Numbered from the stretch's first letter, positions 53,015 through 63,313 are shown. The stretch is DNA of 64,000 nucleotides from JAJDZL01 sp965220665 (GCA_965220665.1 CBDCQQ010000004.1:930001-994000); one strand, 5' to 3'. Notes: a model not told the origin generated them from the sequence alone. Made by a program: numbers and translations.

Positions 53015-53929
53015 TCAGTCTCGCAGTGAAATATCTCGCATACCGTCAGCCAGGAGATTGAATCCCAAAATCAATGTTGAAATGGCAATGCAGGGAATGA
53101 CTGTCATATGCGGGAAGATCAACGCCATTTGTCGGGTTTCGTTTATCATGCCACCCCAATCCGGGTCGGGTGGCGGTAGCCCGAGTCCCAAGAAGCCCAA
53201 CACACCGATATTAATGATGACATATCCCATACGGAGACAGGCATCAACAATTAAGGGACCACGTGCGTTGGGTAGAATCTCGACTATCATGATACGCCAG
53301 GCTGATTCGCCGCGAGTCTGCGCTGCCGCAACATAGTCTCTATTTCGAAGATCAAGAACCAAACCACGCACAATACGCATAATCCCGGGTCCACTAGCGA
53401 AAACGATTGCAATGACGATGTTCAAGCCAGAAGCACCAACCGTCGAAATGATGATGATGTATAGCACAAGTACGGGAAACGAAAGAATCATGTCTCCGAT
53501 ACGAGACAAAACATCATCAATCCAGCCACGGTAGTACCCGGCAACCAGCCCCATCAATATTCCAAGCACATAAGCACAAAACGTTGCAAGAGGCGCATAG
53601 AACAGAACTGTTCGAGACCCCCAGATAATTCTCGACAGGATATCTCTCCCAATATGATCTGTGCCCAGCCAGAATGTACCGCCATCCGGATTCACAGCAC
53701 CTGGTTTCATAAAGGGGACCAGCGTTGCATTTGGCTCAAAGGGCGAAATTAACGGAGCGAATATCGCAACAAGTACCCAGAATGAAACCAAGAACGCTCC
53801 AACCATCCCGGCCGGGCTCTCGCGCAGCAGCCCAATCATCATGAAGATTCGGCGCAATCCACTAACCGGATTTTTTGTTTCAGTTGCTGTGTTAATTGTG
53901 GCTTCAGACATCTTGTGCTGCTCGATCAA
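53015..53929 (-). CDS. DppC-type permease, system 1
   Basis: 304 residues, six predicted spans. N-terminal SPAGMVGAFLVSFWVLVAIF, GTDHIGRDILSRIIWGSR, the EAA loop DYVAAAQTRGESAWRIMIVE and ILPNARGPLIV. Its start overlaps the DppB-type stop by four bases, so the two permeases are translationally coupled. Confidence 0.93.
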   Translation of the reverse strand: MIEQHKMSEATINTATETKNPVSGLRRIFMMIGLLRESPAGMVGAFLVSFWVLVAIFAPLISPFEPNATLVPFMKPGAVNPDGGTFWLGTDHIGRDILSRIIWGSRTVLFYAPLATFCAYVLGILMGLVAGYYRGWIDDVLSRIGDMILSFPVLVLYIIIISTVGASGLNIVIAIVFASGPGIMRIVRGLVLDLRNRDYVAAAQTRGESAWRIMIVEILPNARGPLIVDACLRMGYVIINIGVLGFLGLGLPPPDPDWGGMINETRQMALIFPHMTVIPCIAISTLILGFNLLADGMRDISLRD

Positions 53930-54858
53930 CTAAATCGAATTCTAGGATTCAGCAGTGTGTATGCAATATCGGAAAATACCTGCGTCATCACCACCACAAA
54001 AACAGCGACCATCGTACACGCTTCAATCATGTAAATATCCTGTCGCAGTGCGGCTTCCAGCAGCAGTGCCCCAAATCCTTTGTAAGCATAGAAAAACTCC
54101 ACTACGATGACACCGGAAAGCAACCAATTGATTTGCAGCATTAATACCGTAAACGGAGCAATGAGTGCATTTCTGAGCGCATGTTTGAGAATCACCCGTC
54201 TGTAAGGGAGTCCCTTAAGTACAGCTGTTCGTACGTAGTGAGTAGTCATCACTTCGGCCATGGATGCCCGAGTCATTCGAGTGACGTAGCCAAAGTCATA
54301 GACGAGAAGAACCAGCACAGGCAATACCAGTTGCTTCCAGTCAAATCCCTCGAACATACTGCTGGTACCCGGCAGCCACTGCAAGGAAAAAACAAATAAG
54401 CCAGAGAAAAACACCGTGCTTGCGAATTCGGGAACCGATGTAGTCAGAATACTGACGACGGAAATCGTCCGATCAAGCTTGGAACCTTCACGCATACCAG
54501 AAAGAATGCCAAGCACCAGCGAGACAGGAACCAGGAAAACAAAAACCCAAAAGGCAAGAATTGTCGTATTCCAGAGCCTCGGCCAAAGAACCTCAGAAAC
54601 CGGAATTTTGTAGATCGTTGAGGTTCCAAAATCACCGGTGATGAAATTTCCCAACCAAATGATATAGCGCTTATAGACTGGCTCGTAATAACCGTTTCTT
54701 TCCAGCCAGATCTGCCGCTGCTCCTCAGTACTGAATTGGCCTAGTACTTTGATAGCAATCGTGTCAACATCAATTTCCAAAAGCAGAAACAGAATCAGAG
54801 ATACTGCAAACATCGTAAGCAGCATCATCAACAAGCGCTTGACAATTAGAATCGCCAT
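53926..54858 (-). CDS. DppB-type permease, system 1
   Basis: 310 residues. ILIVKRLLMMLLTMFAVSLI first span, then FSTEEQRQIWLERNGY periplasmic loop, GTSTIYKIPVSEVLWPRL, MTRASMAEVMTTHYVRTAVL EAA region and LLLEAALRQDIYMIEAC. It starts 83 bases after the ATPase of system 2 and on the same strand, so both systems may share a transcript. Confidence 0.92.
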   Translation of the reverse strand: MAILIVKRLLMMLLTMFAVSLILFLLLEIDVDTIAIKVLGQFSTEEQRQIWLERNGYYEPVYKRYIIWLGNFITGDFGTSTIYKIPVSEVLWPRLWNTTILAFWVFVFLVPVSLVLGILSGMREGSKLDRTISVVSILTTSVPEFASTVFFSGLFVFSLQWLPGTSSMFEGFDWKQLVLPVLVLLVYDFGYVTRMTRASMAEVMTTHYVRTAVLKGLPYRRVILKHALRNALIAPFTVLMLQINWLLSGVIVVEFFYAYKGFGALLLEAALRQDIYMIEACTMVAVFVVVMTQVFSDIAYTLLNPRIRFS

Positions 54859-54941
54859 TACTTCTCTGCTTTCAAATTAGCGCATTCTTTTATGCACCGG
54901 CTTGACAGACATTGATTAATTGGGAATATTCTCTTGCCTTG

Positions 54942-56561
54942 CTATGCACTTACAGCAGATCGGGATATGAGCAAGTCGTCAAGCCAATCTGGGTCCATTT
55001 CGGGTACCGAACTTAAAAGTAGTTCAGTGTATTCGTGATGAGGTGGAACCAACACCTCTTCTTTCGGGCCGTGTTCAACAATGCGGCCTTTCAGCATCAC
55101 AACGATTTCATCCGCGATCGCCTTTACTGTGGCCAGGTCATGCGTGATGAAAAGATATGTCATATTCAGTTCTTTCTGCAATCGATCCAGAAGCTTAAGA
55201 ATTTCTTCTGCGACCAATTGATCCAGTGCAGAAGTCACTTCATCGCATATGATGACCACTGGTTTGGCCGCGAGTGCCCTCGCAATACAAACCCGCTGCT
55301 TCTGTCCGCCGGAAAGTTCAGGGGTATACCGATCAATATAGTTTGTCGGTAATTCGATCATCTCAAGCAACTCCTTTACTCGCTGCTCGCGTTCCGCACC
55401 ATCCATCTGAAAATAAAATCCAAGTGGGCGCCCAATTGTTTCTCGCAGTTTTTGTCTCGGATTCAATGCAACATCGGGCATTTGATAAATCATCTGAATC
55501 TGTCGCAACTGATCTTTTGTGCGGTTCTTGAATGATCTAGGCAATTCCTCGCCCTGATACTTGATGGAGCCTTGCATAGGCGGCAGCAATCCAGTCATTG
55601 CACGGGCCAAGGTGCTTTTCCCACTGCCGGATTCGCCTACGACTGCAACAGTTCGACAGCGCTCAATCGACAGATTAATGTCATCCAGCACTTTTATTCC
55701 GCCACCATAGGCCGCGTGCAAATCACTCACCTCGATAAGTGAATGCTCTTCTTTAGTTTCAGGCTCAGGATTTTTCGCAAAAGTACGGACCGCCAGAAGT
55801 TTGCGCGTATACTCCTCCTTTGGACTTTCAAGCATTGAGCGAGTATCCGACTCTTCAACCAAATCTCCATAACGCAGTACCATGATTCGATCAGCAAGCT
55901 GCACAACTACTGCCAAATCATGGGTGATGTAAATTGCTGCGGTGTTGAATTGTTTCACAACATCCTTGATTGCCGCCAACACTTCAATTTGGGTGGTAAC
56001 ATCCAGCGCAGTTGTCGGCTCATCGAAAATGATCATGTCAGGTTCACATGACATCGCCATCGCGACCATCGCGCGCTGCAATTGACCGCCAGACACTTGA
56101 TGCGGATAACGATTGCCGATCTTGTCGGGATCGGGCAACTCAAGTCGCGCATAAATCATCCGCGCATTCTGAGCAGCCTGTTGATACTTGAGCACTCCGT
56201 GCTGAACTGGGGTTTCGGTGTACTGCTCTATGAGCTTATGTGCGGGGTTAAACGACGCCGCTGCGCTTTGTGCAACATAAGAAATTTTCACGCCGCGAAC
56301 TTCTCTGATCTGCTCGGCGGTCTGGGTGAGGATGGGGACACCATCAAAGTCAATCGATCCACCAACGATTCGGCAACCCGGTCTTGTGTAACCCATTGTC
56401 GCAATACCAATGGTTGATTTTCCCGCACCAGACTCGCCAATCAGACCCAAAACCTCACCGCGATCGAGGTGTAGGTCAATACCATTCACAATAGGCTTCC
56501 AGGCATCATCTGCAAAACCCTCAATTTGCAGGTTTTTCACTGTTAGCAGTCGTTCACTCAT
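54942..56561 (-). CDS. Fused double ATPase of oligopeptide-type ABC transporter, system 2
   Basis: 539 residues, two ATPase domains in tandem as in YejF. Walker A GESGAGKST and GESGSGKST, signatures VSGGQLQRAMVAMA and LSGGQKQRVCIARA, Walker B MIIFDEPTTALD and VIICDEVTSALDQ (Pro to Val after Glu in the second). Unlike the system 1 protein, it lacks the cysteine-rich segment after each domain, which explains the shorter chain. Confidence 0.93.
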   Translation of the reverse strand: MSERLLTVKNLQIEGFADDAWKPIVNGIDLHLDRGEVLGLIGESGAGKSTIGIATMGYTRPGCRIVGGSIDFDGVPILTQTAEQIREVRGVKISYVAQSAAASFNPAHKLIEQYTETPVQHGVLKYQQAAQNARMIYARLELPDPDKIGNRYPHQVSGGQLQRAMVAMAMSCEPDMIIFDEPTTALDVTTQIEVLAAIKDVVKQFNTAAIYITHDLAVVVQLADRIMVLRYGDLVEESDTRSMLESPKEEYTRKLLAVRTFAKNPEPETKEEHSLIEVSDLHAAYGGGIKVLDDINLSIERCRTVAVVGESGSGKSTLARAMTGLLPPMQGSIKYQGEELPRSFKNRTKDQLRQIQMIYQMPDVALNPRQKLRETIGRPLGFYFQMDGAEREQRVKELLEMIELPTNYIDRYTPELSGGQKQRVCIARALAAKPVVIICDEVTSALDQLVAEEILKLLDRLQKELNMTYLFITHDLATVKAIADEIVVMLKGRIVEHGPKEEVLVPPHHEYTELLLSSVPEMDPDWLDDLLISRSAVSA

Positions 56562-56619
56562 CGATAAACCTAATGTTCAATCATACAGTCGGATTTCTTT
56601 ATTCAGAAGTCCAGTCAAC

Positions 56620-57459
56620 TCAATACTCTTCGCGAAGTCCGGCAGTTTTGCGCAGGAACCAGTCCACAACCAAATTGACAGCGATTGTCAATACTGCGAT
56701 TGCCGCTGCGGGAACCAGCGGTGTAAATATTCCGTACGTAATTGCCACCCCATTTTCGCGTACCATGGCACCCCAGTCTGCAGCTGGTGGTTGAATTCCG
56801 ATTCCAAGAAAACTCAGGGAACTGATGAACAGAAAAACAAAGCAGAACCGCAGACCAAATTCCGCGAGTAATGGCGTCAAGGTGTTGGGGAGAATTTCGC
56901 GGCGCATAATCCACCACAATCCTTCGCCGCGCAGGCGCGCTACCTCGACATACTCCATCACGTTGATATCCATCGCCAAGGCGCGTGAAATCCTGTAAAC
57001 ACGGGTTGCATCAAGCGTGGCAATCACAAAAACCATCACAGGAATTGATGTGCCAAAAATTGACAGTGCAATCAAAGCGAAAAATAAGGTTGGAAAAGCC
57101 ATGATGATGTCAACGCATCGACTAAGCAAATGATCAACCCATCGGCCAACGACTGCTGCAAAAAATCCAGCAACCATTCCCATGAAAAATGCCAGGCAGG
57201 TAATGCCCAAAGCGAGTGCAATGGTATTTCTCGCCCCGTAGAGAACCCGCGTGTAGAGGTCACGACCAAGCTGATCCAAACCGAGCAAAGTTCCACTCTC
57301 TGAAGGTGAGGCCCAAGGAACAGGATCGACGACCTCGCTCTCGCCATAAGGTGCCAGCCACGGTGCAAAAACAGCAGCAAAAAAGTATATCAGTATGATG
57401 ACGATTCCAATATGTGCTGGGAGTCCGGCACGTTTGAATGAGTTCCAGAATCGTCTCAT
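56620..57459 (-). CDS. DppC-type permease, system 2
   Basis: 279 residues. GLPAHIGIVIILIYFFAAVF first span, LGLDQLGRDLYTRVLYGAR, EAA loop EYVEVARLRGEGLWWIMRRE followed by ILPNTLTPLLAEF, and a final NLVVDWFLRKTAGLREEY. Six bases after the DppB-type gene, and 58 bases before the ATPase gene. Confidence 0.93.
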   Translation of the reverse strand: MRRFWNSFKRAGLPAHIGIVIILIYFFAAVFAPWLAPYGESEVVDPVPWASPSESGTLLGLDQLGRDLYTRVLYGARNTIALALGITCLAFFMGMVAGFFAAVVGRWVDHLLSRCVDIIMAFPTLFFALIALSIFGTSIPVMVFVIATLDATRVYRISRALAMDINVMEYVEVARLRGEGLWWIMRREILPNTLTPLLAEFGLRFCFVFLFISSLSFLGIGIQPPAADWGAMVRENGVAITYGIFTPLVPAAAIAVLTIAVNLVVDWFLRKTAGLREEY

Positions 57460-57465
57460 CGAAGT

Positions 57466-58419
57466 CTACCGAGGATGACGCATTCTGGGATTGCAAATGA
57501 TGGCGAGAATATCAGCCAACATATTCAGCGTGATATATGTTGCACCAAAAATCAGGATACAGGCCTGAACGATAGGCAGGTCGCGGGATGTGACTGAATC
57601 AATCATCAACAGGCCCAGGCCGGGATAGATAAAAACCACCTCAACCACCACGACACCGACGACCAGGTAGGCCAAATTAAGTACGATGACGTTGATAATG
57701 GGTGAGAGCGCGTTCGGTAAAGCGTGGCGAACGATAATGCGCGACCGCTTCAATCCTTTCAAAGTAGCCATTTCAATGAATGGACTTTGCAGTAAGTTAA
57801 TGATTGCTGCTCTCGTCATGCGCATCATATGGGCCACAATCACGAATGTCAGTGTAGCAATGGGCAGGAGTGATGCGTAGATCTTCTCACCCAAGCTCAT
57901 TGAATCAGAAATACTTGAAATTGCTGGGAATAATTGCCAGTTCACTGCAAAGAGTGCGACCAGCATGTAGCCGATAAAAAACTCTGGTAATGAAATTGCT
58001 CCCAGAGTAATTGTAGAAATCATCTTGTCTAACAGGGACTCGCGATATAGGGCCGCGACAATCCCCAAAAACAGAGCAAGCGGTACTGCGACAATTGCAG
58101 AGGCTACAGCCAGGAACAGAGTATTTCCAAGCCGTGTCGCCAGCAATTCTGCAACCGGGCGAGAGTTGGAGAGCGAGATGCCCATATCGCCCTGCAGAAA
58201 GTTTCCGAGCCATTCTGCGTAACGCACAAGCACCGGTTTGTTCAAACCGAGCTGCTCGCGAATGGCGGCTATTGTTTCGGGTGTTGCAGATTGACCAAGG
58301 CGCTGCTCGGCAAAATCACCGGGCAGCGCCTCGAGAGCAAGAGAGATAAGTAAGGTGATCGCAAGGAGAGTAATCAGCCCAAACAAAAAGCGATTGACAA
58401 TCAGTCGGGTAAGACCCAT
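57466..58419 (-). CDS. DppB-type permease, system 2
   Basis: 317 residues. LIVNRFLFGLITLLAITLLI first span, the GDFAEQRLGQSATPETIAAI loop and REQLGLNKPVLVRY, GDMGISLSNSRPVAELLATR, and EAA-region MTRAAIINLLQSPFIEMATL with HALPNALSPIINV. 56 bases after the binding-protein gene. Confidence 0.93.
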   Translation of the reverse strand: MGLTRLIVNRFLFGLITLLAITLLISLALEALPGDFAEQRLGQSATPETIAAIREQLGLNKPVLVRYAEWLGNFLQGDMGISLSNSRPVAELLATRLGNTLFLAVASAIVAVPLALFLGIVAALYRESLLDKMISTITLGAISLPEFFIGYMLVALFAVNWQLFPAISSISDSMSLGEKIYASLLPIATLTFVIVAHMMRMTRAAIINLLQSPFIEMATLKGLKRSRIIVRHALPNALSPIINVIVLNLAYLVVGVVVVEVVFIYPGLGLLMIDSVTSRDLPIVQACILIFGATYITLNMLADILAIICNPRMRHPR

Positions 58420-58475
58420 TGGTCAATGCCGTCTGATCTCACTAACCTTACGTATTTTTCTAGAACGCGATATCC

Positions 58476-60056
58476 TTATGCAAAACTCCAGCGCTCAGAA
58501 CATCGCTGACCATCCAACTCCCAATCCGAACCGATGACTTCGGGCAGTTGAATTTTGTTTGATACTCCCATCAAATCAGCAGCGAACAGTGGAACCACTG
58601 TTCCACCTTCTTCCCAATGCAGACGCTGCATTTCCCAATACATGTCTTTTCGCTTGGCTGGATCGACCTCTACTCGAGCCTGTTTGAGCAGGCTTTGGAA
58701 AGATTCGTTGTTCCAGTTGTTGTCGTTCCAGGCACCGCCAACCTCATAGGCGATCGTCCACATCCAATCCTGTGTGGGTCGTCCCGACCAGTAGCACATG
58801 ACCCAAGGCTTCTGCTGCCAGACATTTGACCAGTAACCATCGTTGGATTCACGAATCACGTTAACGTTAATGCCGGCTGCTTTCGCGTGTTCTGCATATA
58901 GAACTGCTGCATCAATAGCGCCGTCAAAAGCAGTATCTGCCGCTGAAAGTTCAACCGAGAGACCTGACATGCCAGCTTCTTTCAACAGAAAAGCTGCCTG
59001 ATCTGGATCGTATTCCCGCTGAGGTAGTTCAGTGTTATAAAACTCCTGCCGGCGACCGATTGGCAAATCGTTGCCGATTTCACCGTGTCCGCCAAGAACA
59101 GTTTTTAACAATGCTTCCCGATCAACAGCCAGTCGCAGTGCCTGACGCACTTTCACATTATCGAACGGTGGAATATTGGTCAACATCGGCACCGTGTAGT
59201 GCTTGGTACCAACAACTTTATGAACTGACACGCCTGGTGCTTTGTCCAGCAGCAGGGCTGTTCGCTGGCTGACACGGTTTGTTGCATCGACCTGTCCCGT
59301 TTTCAGGGCGTTGTCGCGGGCAGCTGCATCCGCAATCACTGTCACCTCAAGACCATCAAAGTAGGGCCGACCCTCCTTGAAATAGTTGTCGTTCCGCTTG
59401 AGTTCAGCCCTCACGCCAGGCTCGTAATTGACTAACGAGAATGGTCCTGAACCCACGCCGGTTTCCCAACCGCCATTTTCCGGGAAGATGGATACGTGGT
59501 AGTCACTGATCAACCACGGAAAGTCTGCGTTGCCTTCAGATAACGTAATGTGAAGCACATGGTCGCCATCGGCTTTCATTTCAGAAATTTTGCCCATTTG
59601 ACCGGCTACCGCTGAAGTCGAGCCTTCACGGATGTGATGATTGATTGAATAGATGACATCGTTCGCAGTCAGCTTTTGACCATCATGAAACTCGATATCA
59701 TTACGAAGTTCGAAAGTCCAATCTGTTGCGCCCGGTTTGGACTCCCAGGAAGCTGCAACTTCACCAATCAACTCGCCGGAAGGACTGACTTCCGTCAGAT
59801 AACTGCGCATGCTGCGTTCAATGGTAATGCCGACAGAGTCCGTATGGGTCCCGGGATCAATCGTATCGGTGGTTGAACCACCCCCCATCCCCAGTCTGAG
59901 TACACCGCCACGTTTCATTTCTGCCTTGGCAGCACCTGCCATCATGGCCCCGGGCACTGCAACCGTTGCACCAATCAGTGCAGACCTTTGCAGGAATTCG
60001 CGGCGAGAAATTGTGCCTTCTTTATAGGCTTGTTCAAGATGATATTTTGGGTTCAT
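58476..60056 (-). CDS. Tat-exported family 5 solute-binding protein, system 2
   Basis: 526 residues. Twin-arginine signal TISRREFLQRSALIGATVAV, cleavage near AGAAKAE. Mature start MKRGGVLRLGMGGGSTTDTI, then EVAASWESKPGATDWTFELR and the FHDGQKLTANDVIYS family segment. It is the first gene of the system 2 operon (binding protein, two permeases, fused ATPase). A GGAGG-like site precedes the ATG (gaggaacaaaat). Ligand not predictable from sequence. Confidence 0.93.
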   Translation of the reverse strand: MNPKYHLEQAYKEGTISRREFLQRSALIGATVAVPGAMMAGAAKAEMKRGGVLRLGMGGGSTTDTIDPGTHTDSVGITIERSMRSYLTEVSPSGELIGEVAASWESKPGATDWTFELRNDIEFHDGQKLTANDVIYSINHHIREGSTSAVAGQMGKISEMKADGDHVLHITLSEGNADFPWLISDYHVSIFPENGGWETGVGSGPFSLVNYEPGVRAELKRNDNYFKEGRPYFDGLEVTVIADAAARDNALKTGQVDATNRVSQRTALLLDKAPGVSVHKVVGTKHYTVPMLTNIPPFDNVKVRQALRLAVDREALLKTVLGGHGEIGNDLPIGRRQEFYNTELPQREYDPDQAAFLLKEAGMSGLSVELSAADTAFDGAIDAAVLYAEHAKAAGINVNVIRESNDGYWSNVWQQKPWVMCYWSGRPTQDWMWTIAYEVGGAWNDNNWNNESFQSLLKQARVEVDPAKRKDMYWEMQRLHWEEGGTVVPLFAADLMGVSNKIQLPEVIGSDWELDGQRCSERWSFA

Positions 60057-60304
60057 ATTTTGTTCCTCCAGTGCATCTTACTTCAGACTCACATCATGAA
60101 ATTCAGTCACAATGTGAGTTTGCACGATGTTAGGGTTTCAAATGTAAATATTTCTGAGTTTTAGAAAAATTAGTAAACTAGTTTTATATCATATCAACTG
60201 AATTCAGGACTTGACAATCAAATCGCTTCTAAATTTCAATTTCACACTGATCCGGATGCGAATGGTCAGCAATATACGAATGGCCAAAACCTAAAATACA
60301 CCGA

Positions 60305-60991
60305 TTATTGCACCTGAATCTCAACATCCGCAATCCCCTCAACACCACCCGTCAAGCGATCACCTGGCTTAATGGGACCCACCCCGGCAGGAGTGCCCGT
60401 AAAAATCAAATCACCACCGGTCAGTTCAAATTGGGTTGAAAGGGTTGCGATAATTTCAGGTACCGTCCAGATCAGTTGATTCAGATCTCCTTCCTGACGC
60501 AATTCGCCGTTGACTTCAAGCCAAACTCGACCCTGCTGCGGATGCCCGATTGCCGATGCCGGAACGATAGCACTGACAGGGGCTGACGAGTCAAAGGCCT
60601 TGCCAACTTCCCAGGGTCGGCCTTGCTGTTTCATCTGCTGCTGAAGATCGCGTCGGGTTATATCGATGCCGACCGCGTATCCATAAACATGATCTAGCGC
60701 GTCGTTGACACGAATGTTTTTGCCACCAGAGCGAAGCGCGACTACTTGCTCAATTTCATGATGGACATTGCTTGAAAGCGGTGGATAGGGGAATTCACTG
60801 CCTGTCGGTAAGATGGCGTCGGAAGGTTTTTGAAAAAAGAACGGTTCTTCCCGATTCGGGTCATGTCCCATCTCACGAGCGTGTTCTGCATAATTTCTGC
60901 CAACGAGGTAAATTCTGCGCACCGGAAATCTAGCTGTTTTGCCTCGCACCGCAACGGAAGGCCTTGGAAATTCATCAATCACGTAATCCAT
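60305..60991 (-). CDS. Fumarylacetoacetate hydrolase family enzyme
   Basis: 228 residues, the small single-domain form. YLVGRNYAEHAREMGHD, FFQKPSDAILPTG, the metal ligands in HHEIEQVVAL (E-x-E), GIDITRRDLQ, WEVGKAFDSSAPVSAIVP, and GGDLIFTGTPAGVGPIKPGD. Members hydrolyse fumarylpyruvate, acylpyruvates or decarboxylate oxaloacetate; fumarylpyruvate hydrolase or acylpyruvase is the closest guess. Upstream of it on the plus strand is an IS1380 relic. Confidence 0.9.
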   Translation of the reverse strand: MDYVIDEFPRPSVAVRGKTARFPVRRIYLVGRNYAEHAREMGHDPNREEPFFFQKPSDAILPTGSEFPYPPLSSNVHHEIEQVVALRSGGKNIRVNDALDHVYGYAVGIDITRRDLQQQMKQQGRPWEVGKAFDSSAPVSAIVPASAIGHPQQGRVWLEVNGELRQEGDLNQLIWTVPEIIATLSTQFELTGGDLIFTGTPAGVGPIKPGDRLTGGVEGIADVEIQVQ

Positions 60992-61252
60992 AAACGAATT
61001 TTATGAGTTGGTTGAAATTGTCTGGTCGAATTTTGAGTTTAGAAGTTATACATCTGATTATCGATTTTGCGGATTAATTTCAAACTGAAGCAAATCATAA
61101 CAGCGGTTCCAGAGACAAAACACACTTATTTTGGTAGGCTAACGCAACGAAATCATTAACCCGGATAATTCACAAAAGAGAGGGGATGGGTTTTGATTTG
61201 TGATAAAATGGCAACATTATCAAAGATATAACCATTCACAAGAGTCAAAACC

Positions 61253-61535
61253 CATGACTACACAGTGTACCACACCAACCATCGATTTTTCCTCTTTTTT
61301 CGGCCGAAATGTCAGCGCCCGTTTCGACGGCGGCCAGCTGACTTCAGACGCCGGCGCTGTGCTGCTTCGAGACCTTGAGAAGAAAATCAATTTATTTCCA
61401 AGGCTCGCGCAGTGCTTCACCGATTACCGCAATCCAAAGAAAGTCGAACACCCGGCCGAACAGCTGCTGCGCCAGCGCACGTTTGACGTTGCGGCACGGA
61501 ACCTGTCAATGCTGGCGGTGCGGCCGCTTGGGTGA
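61253..61535 (+). pseudogene. IS1380-family transposase relic, N-terminal part
   Basis: From the ATG: MTTQCTTPTIDFSSFFGRNV, ARFDGGQLTSDAGAVLLRDL, LAQCFTDYRNPKKVEHPAEQ, LLRQRTFDVAARN and a stop. The FDGG-x-x-T-SDAGA-LLLR and FTD-R pattern is the start of IS1380 transposases; the catalytic core is missing. The DNA just upstream (acccggataattcacaaaa) may be the element's left end. Confidence 0.8.
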
Positions 61536-62220
61536 CGGGTGTGAAACATCAGCGAGCGGACCGGCACCATCAGGCCGAGGGTGTGGGGTCCGCACGCAAT
61601 TGGCACAAATCGCCTCTGAACGGCGCAGAATACGTTCAGGTGTGCTTTTTGCCGATGAATCAGCGGTTCTCAGGCCCAGTCGGGTTGTCTTGAGTACAAA
61701 AAAATCGGCCTTGATGGGGAGAAATAATTTTCGCTTCCTTGGCGCAACTCGAACAAAATATCACGGGTTAGTCACGTATATTTCAAAATTCTTCCATTCT
61801 TCAATTTTTGGAATTCAGCAATCTTGGTGCTATACTCAAAGTTAGAAATCAATATTCTCAGCAGACATTAGACATGTTTACCGTGAACAAAATTAACCTC
61901 TTAGACAGCGAAATTATGCTTTGCCGGGCGACTTCGTGCCATACCAAGTCCGTTTTCTGTCATGCTCAACGCTGTTAGTGAACAAAACCGGCAGCCGTTA
62001 TTCCCATCAGTGTCAACGCATGCATTAGAATGCTTGCAATGCTGTCGCAGGCGAGATTTATAAATCAAGCTTTGAATGACCTGCCGTCTAATTAATGGAA
62101 ACAGTTTTGCAAATCAAGGACATAATTTCGAGAATACACACAAAAATTCTTCAATCACAATTGGCAAACCAATATCTCAGGCAATGAAAACAGGGTATAA
62201 GTAATTCGCATCATTTGAAC
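61536..62220. other. Region between IS1380 relic and MITE-like element
   Basis: 685 bp, no gene recognised. A 156-codon frame overlapping the IS1380 relic (to 61845) is a frame shadow and then random sequence. Confidence 0.4.
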
Positions 62221-62337
62221 TAGTGCTGTGTCATTTATCAAGTGTTGGATAGTGGCGTTTCAATGTATCCGACCACCAACGCTCGTAAACGGCCGGTTAA
62301 TAATTTTACATGACGTTTCATGCATGACATAACACTA
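62221..62337. mobile_element. MITE-like element, 117 bp
   Basis: Terminal inverted repeats tagtgctgtgtcat (62221-62234) and atgacataacacta (62324-62337) match at 12 of 14 positions. Both outer ends read TA, as expected from the TA duplication of IS630/Tc1-type transposition. No coding capacity. It lies about 55 bp upstream of the GntR gene. Confidence 0.5.
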
Positions 62338-62392
62338 GGATAAGTGTTTGAATCGCCTTTTTCGTGATTAACAAACCAAAAGTGGGTACAAA

Positions 62393-63064
62393 ATGAAATT
62401 TAATAATGACATCCACAAACCTAAATCTCTGGCTGAGCGCGCATATGATGAACTAGTCAGACGTATCACCAAGTTGTATTTCAGTCCTGGCCTCGTTCTT
62501 GTAGAACAACACCTGGTGGATGAATTGAACATAGGACGAACACCGCTTCGAGAGGCATTACAAAGGTTATCAATTGAGGGTCTGGTTACCCGTCTGCCAC
62601 ATCGCGGCATGTTTGTGTCCGAGATCACCTACTCGAATGTAAAGGAAATTTACGAATTCCGAAGTTTAATTGATGGGCACGCCTGTCATCTTGCCGCCAT
62701 GCGTGCCAATCAAACGCAAACTGAGGAACTTTATCAGCATCACAATAATTTGGTTCAGGCAGTCCAGGATGACGATGTCGATTTGTATATCGAACATGAT
62801 CGCCAATTTCATGACATACTGGCAAAAGCATCAAATAATTCTTTTTTGTCTGAAACGGTACCCAGAATATTTAATCTCCACCTGCGATTGTGGTTCTATA
62901 TCTCTCTTAGGATTGTCGACAGTTGGCACGTCATTGCAGAACCGCACATGGAAATGACTGAGGCAGTTTGCAACGCAATTTCTGAACGCGACAGCGAACG
63001 GGCAGAACAGGCAATGAAAAACTACATATTTGATCGGCGTCAGGAATTGAAGGCTCACATGTAA
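62393..63064 (+). CDS. GntR-family regulator (FCD subfamily)
   Basis: 223 residues. An N-terminal winged helix (about 10-75) with SLAERAYDELVRRI and the recognition region IGRTPLREALQRLSIEGLV, followed by the all-helical FCD effector domain with the metal-site residues in IEHDRQFHDILAKAS (D, H) and the HVIAEPHMEM histidines. FCD regulators usually respond to carboxylic acids or amino-acid metabolites and control a neighbouring operon; the FAH-type gene or the ABC locus are candidates, but relics lie between. Confidence 0.92.
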   Translation: MKFNNDIHKPKSLAERAYDELVRRITKLYFSPGLVLVEQHLVDELNIGRTPLREALQRLSIEGLVTRLPHRGMFVSEITYSNVKEIYEFRSLIDGHACHLAAMRANQTQTEELYQHHNNLVQAVQDDDVDLYIEHDRQFHDILAKASNNSFLSETVPRIFNLHLRLWFYISLRIVDSWHVIAEPHMEMTEAVCNAISERDSERAEQAMKNYIFDRRQELKAHM

Positions 63065-63313
63065 AGATTACAAGGCTATACGCTCATCTACTATGAGTGG
63101 AAACGCGGTTGTGGCAACAGATGGCACAACCATCATTGGCTACCTGAGACTGCATTTGAGTTCATTGTCTTTTTCCGGACGTGGCGACTCTGTGTAGATG
63201 CACCCTAACTTCGGAAATCATATCCAGTCCTAACCATCTCAAAACCATCTTGACTTTTCCTATCCATTAATGTTTACTGATGCCAATAAGTCAACGAATT
63301 GGCAGAAGAAAGA
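63065..63313. other. Spacer between the GntR gene and the IS1595 relic
   Basis: 249 bp; no gene, repeat or clear terminator recognised. Confidence 0.4.

Noticed and set aside
61375..61845. 156-codon ORF after the IS1380 start
   Set aside because: Begins as a frame shadow of the IS1380 relic and continues into sequence with no similarity that I can recognise.
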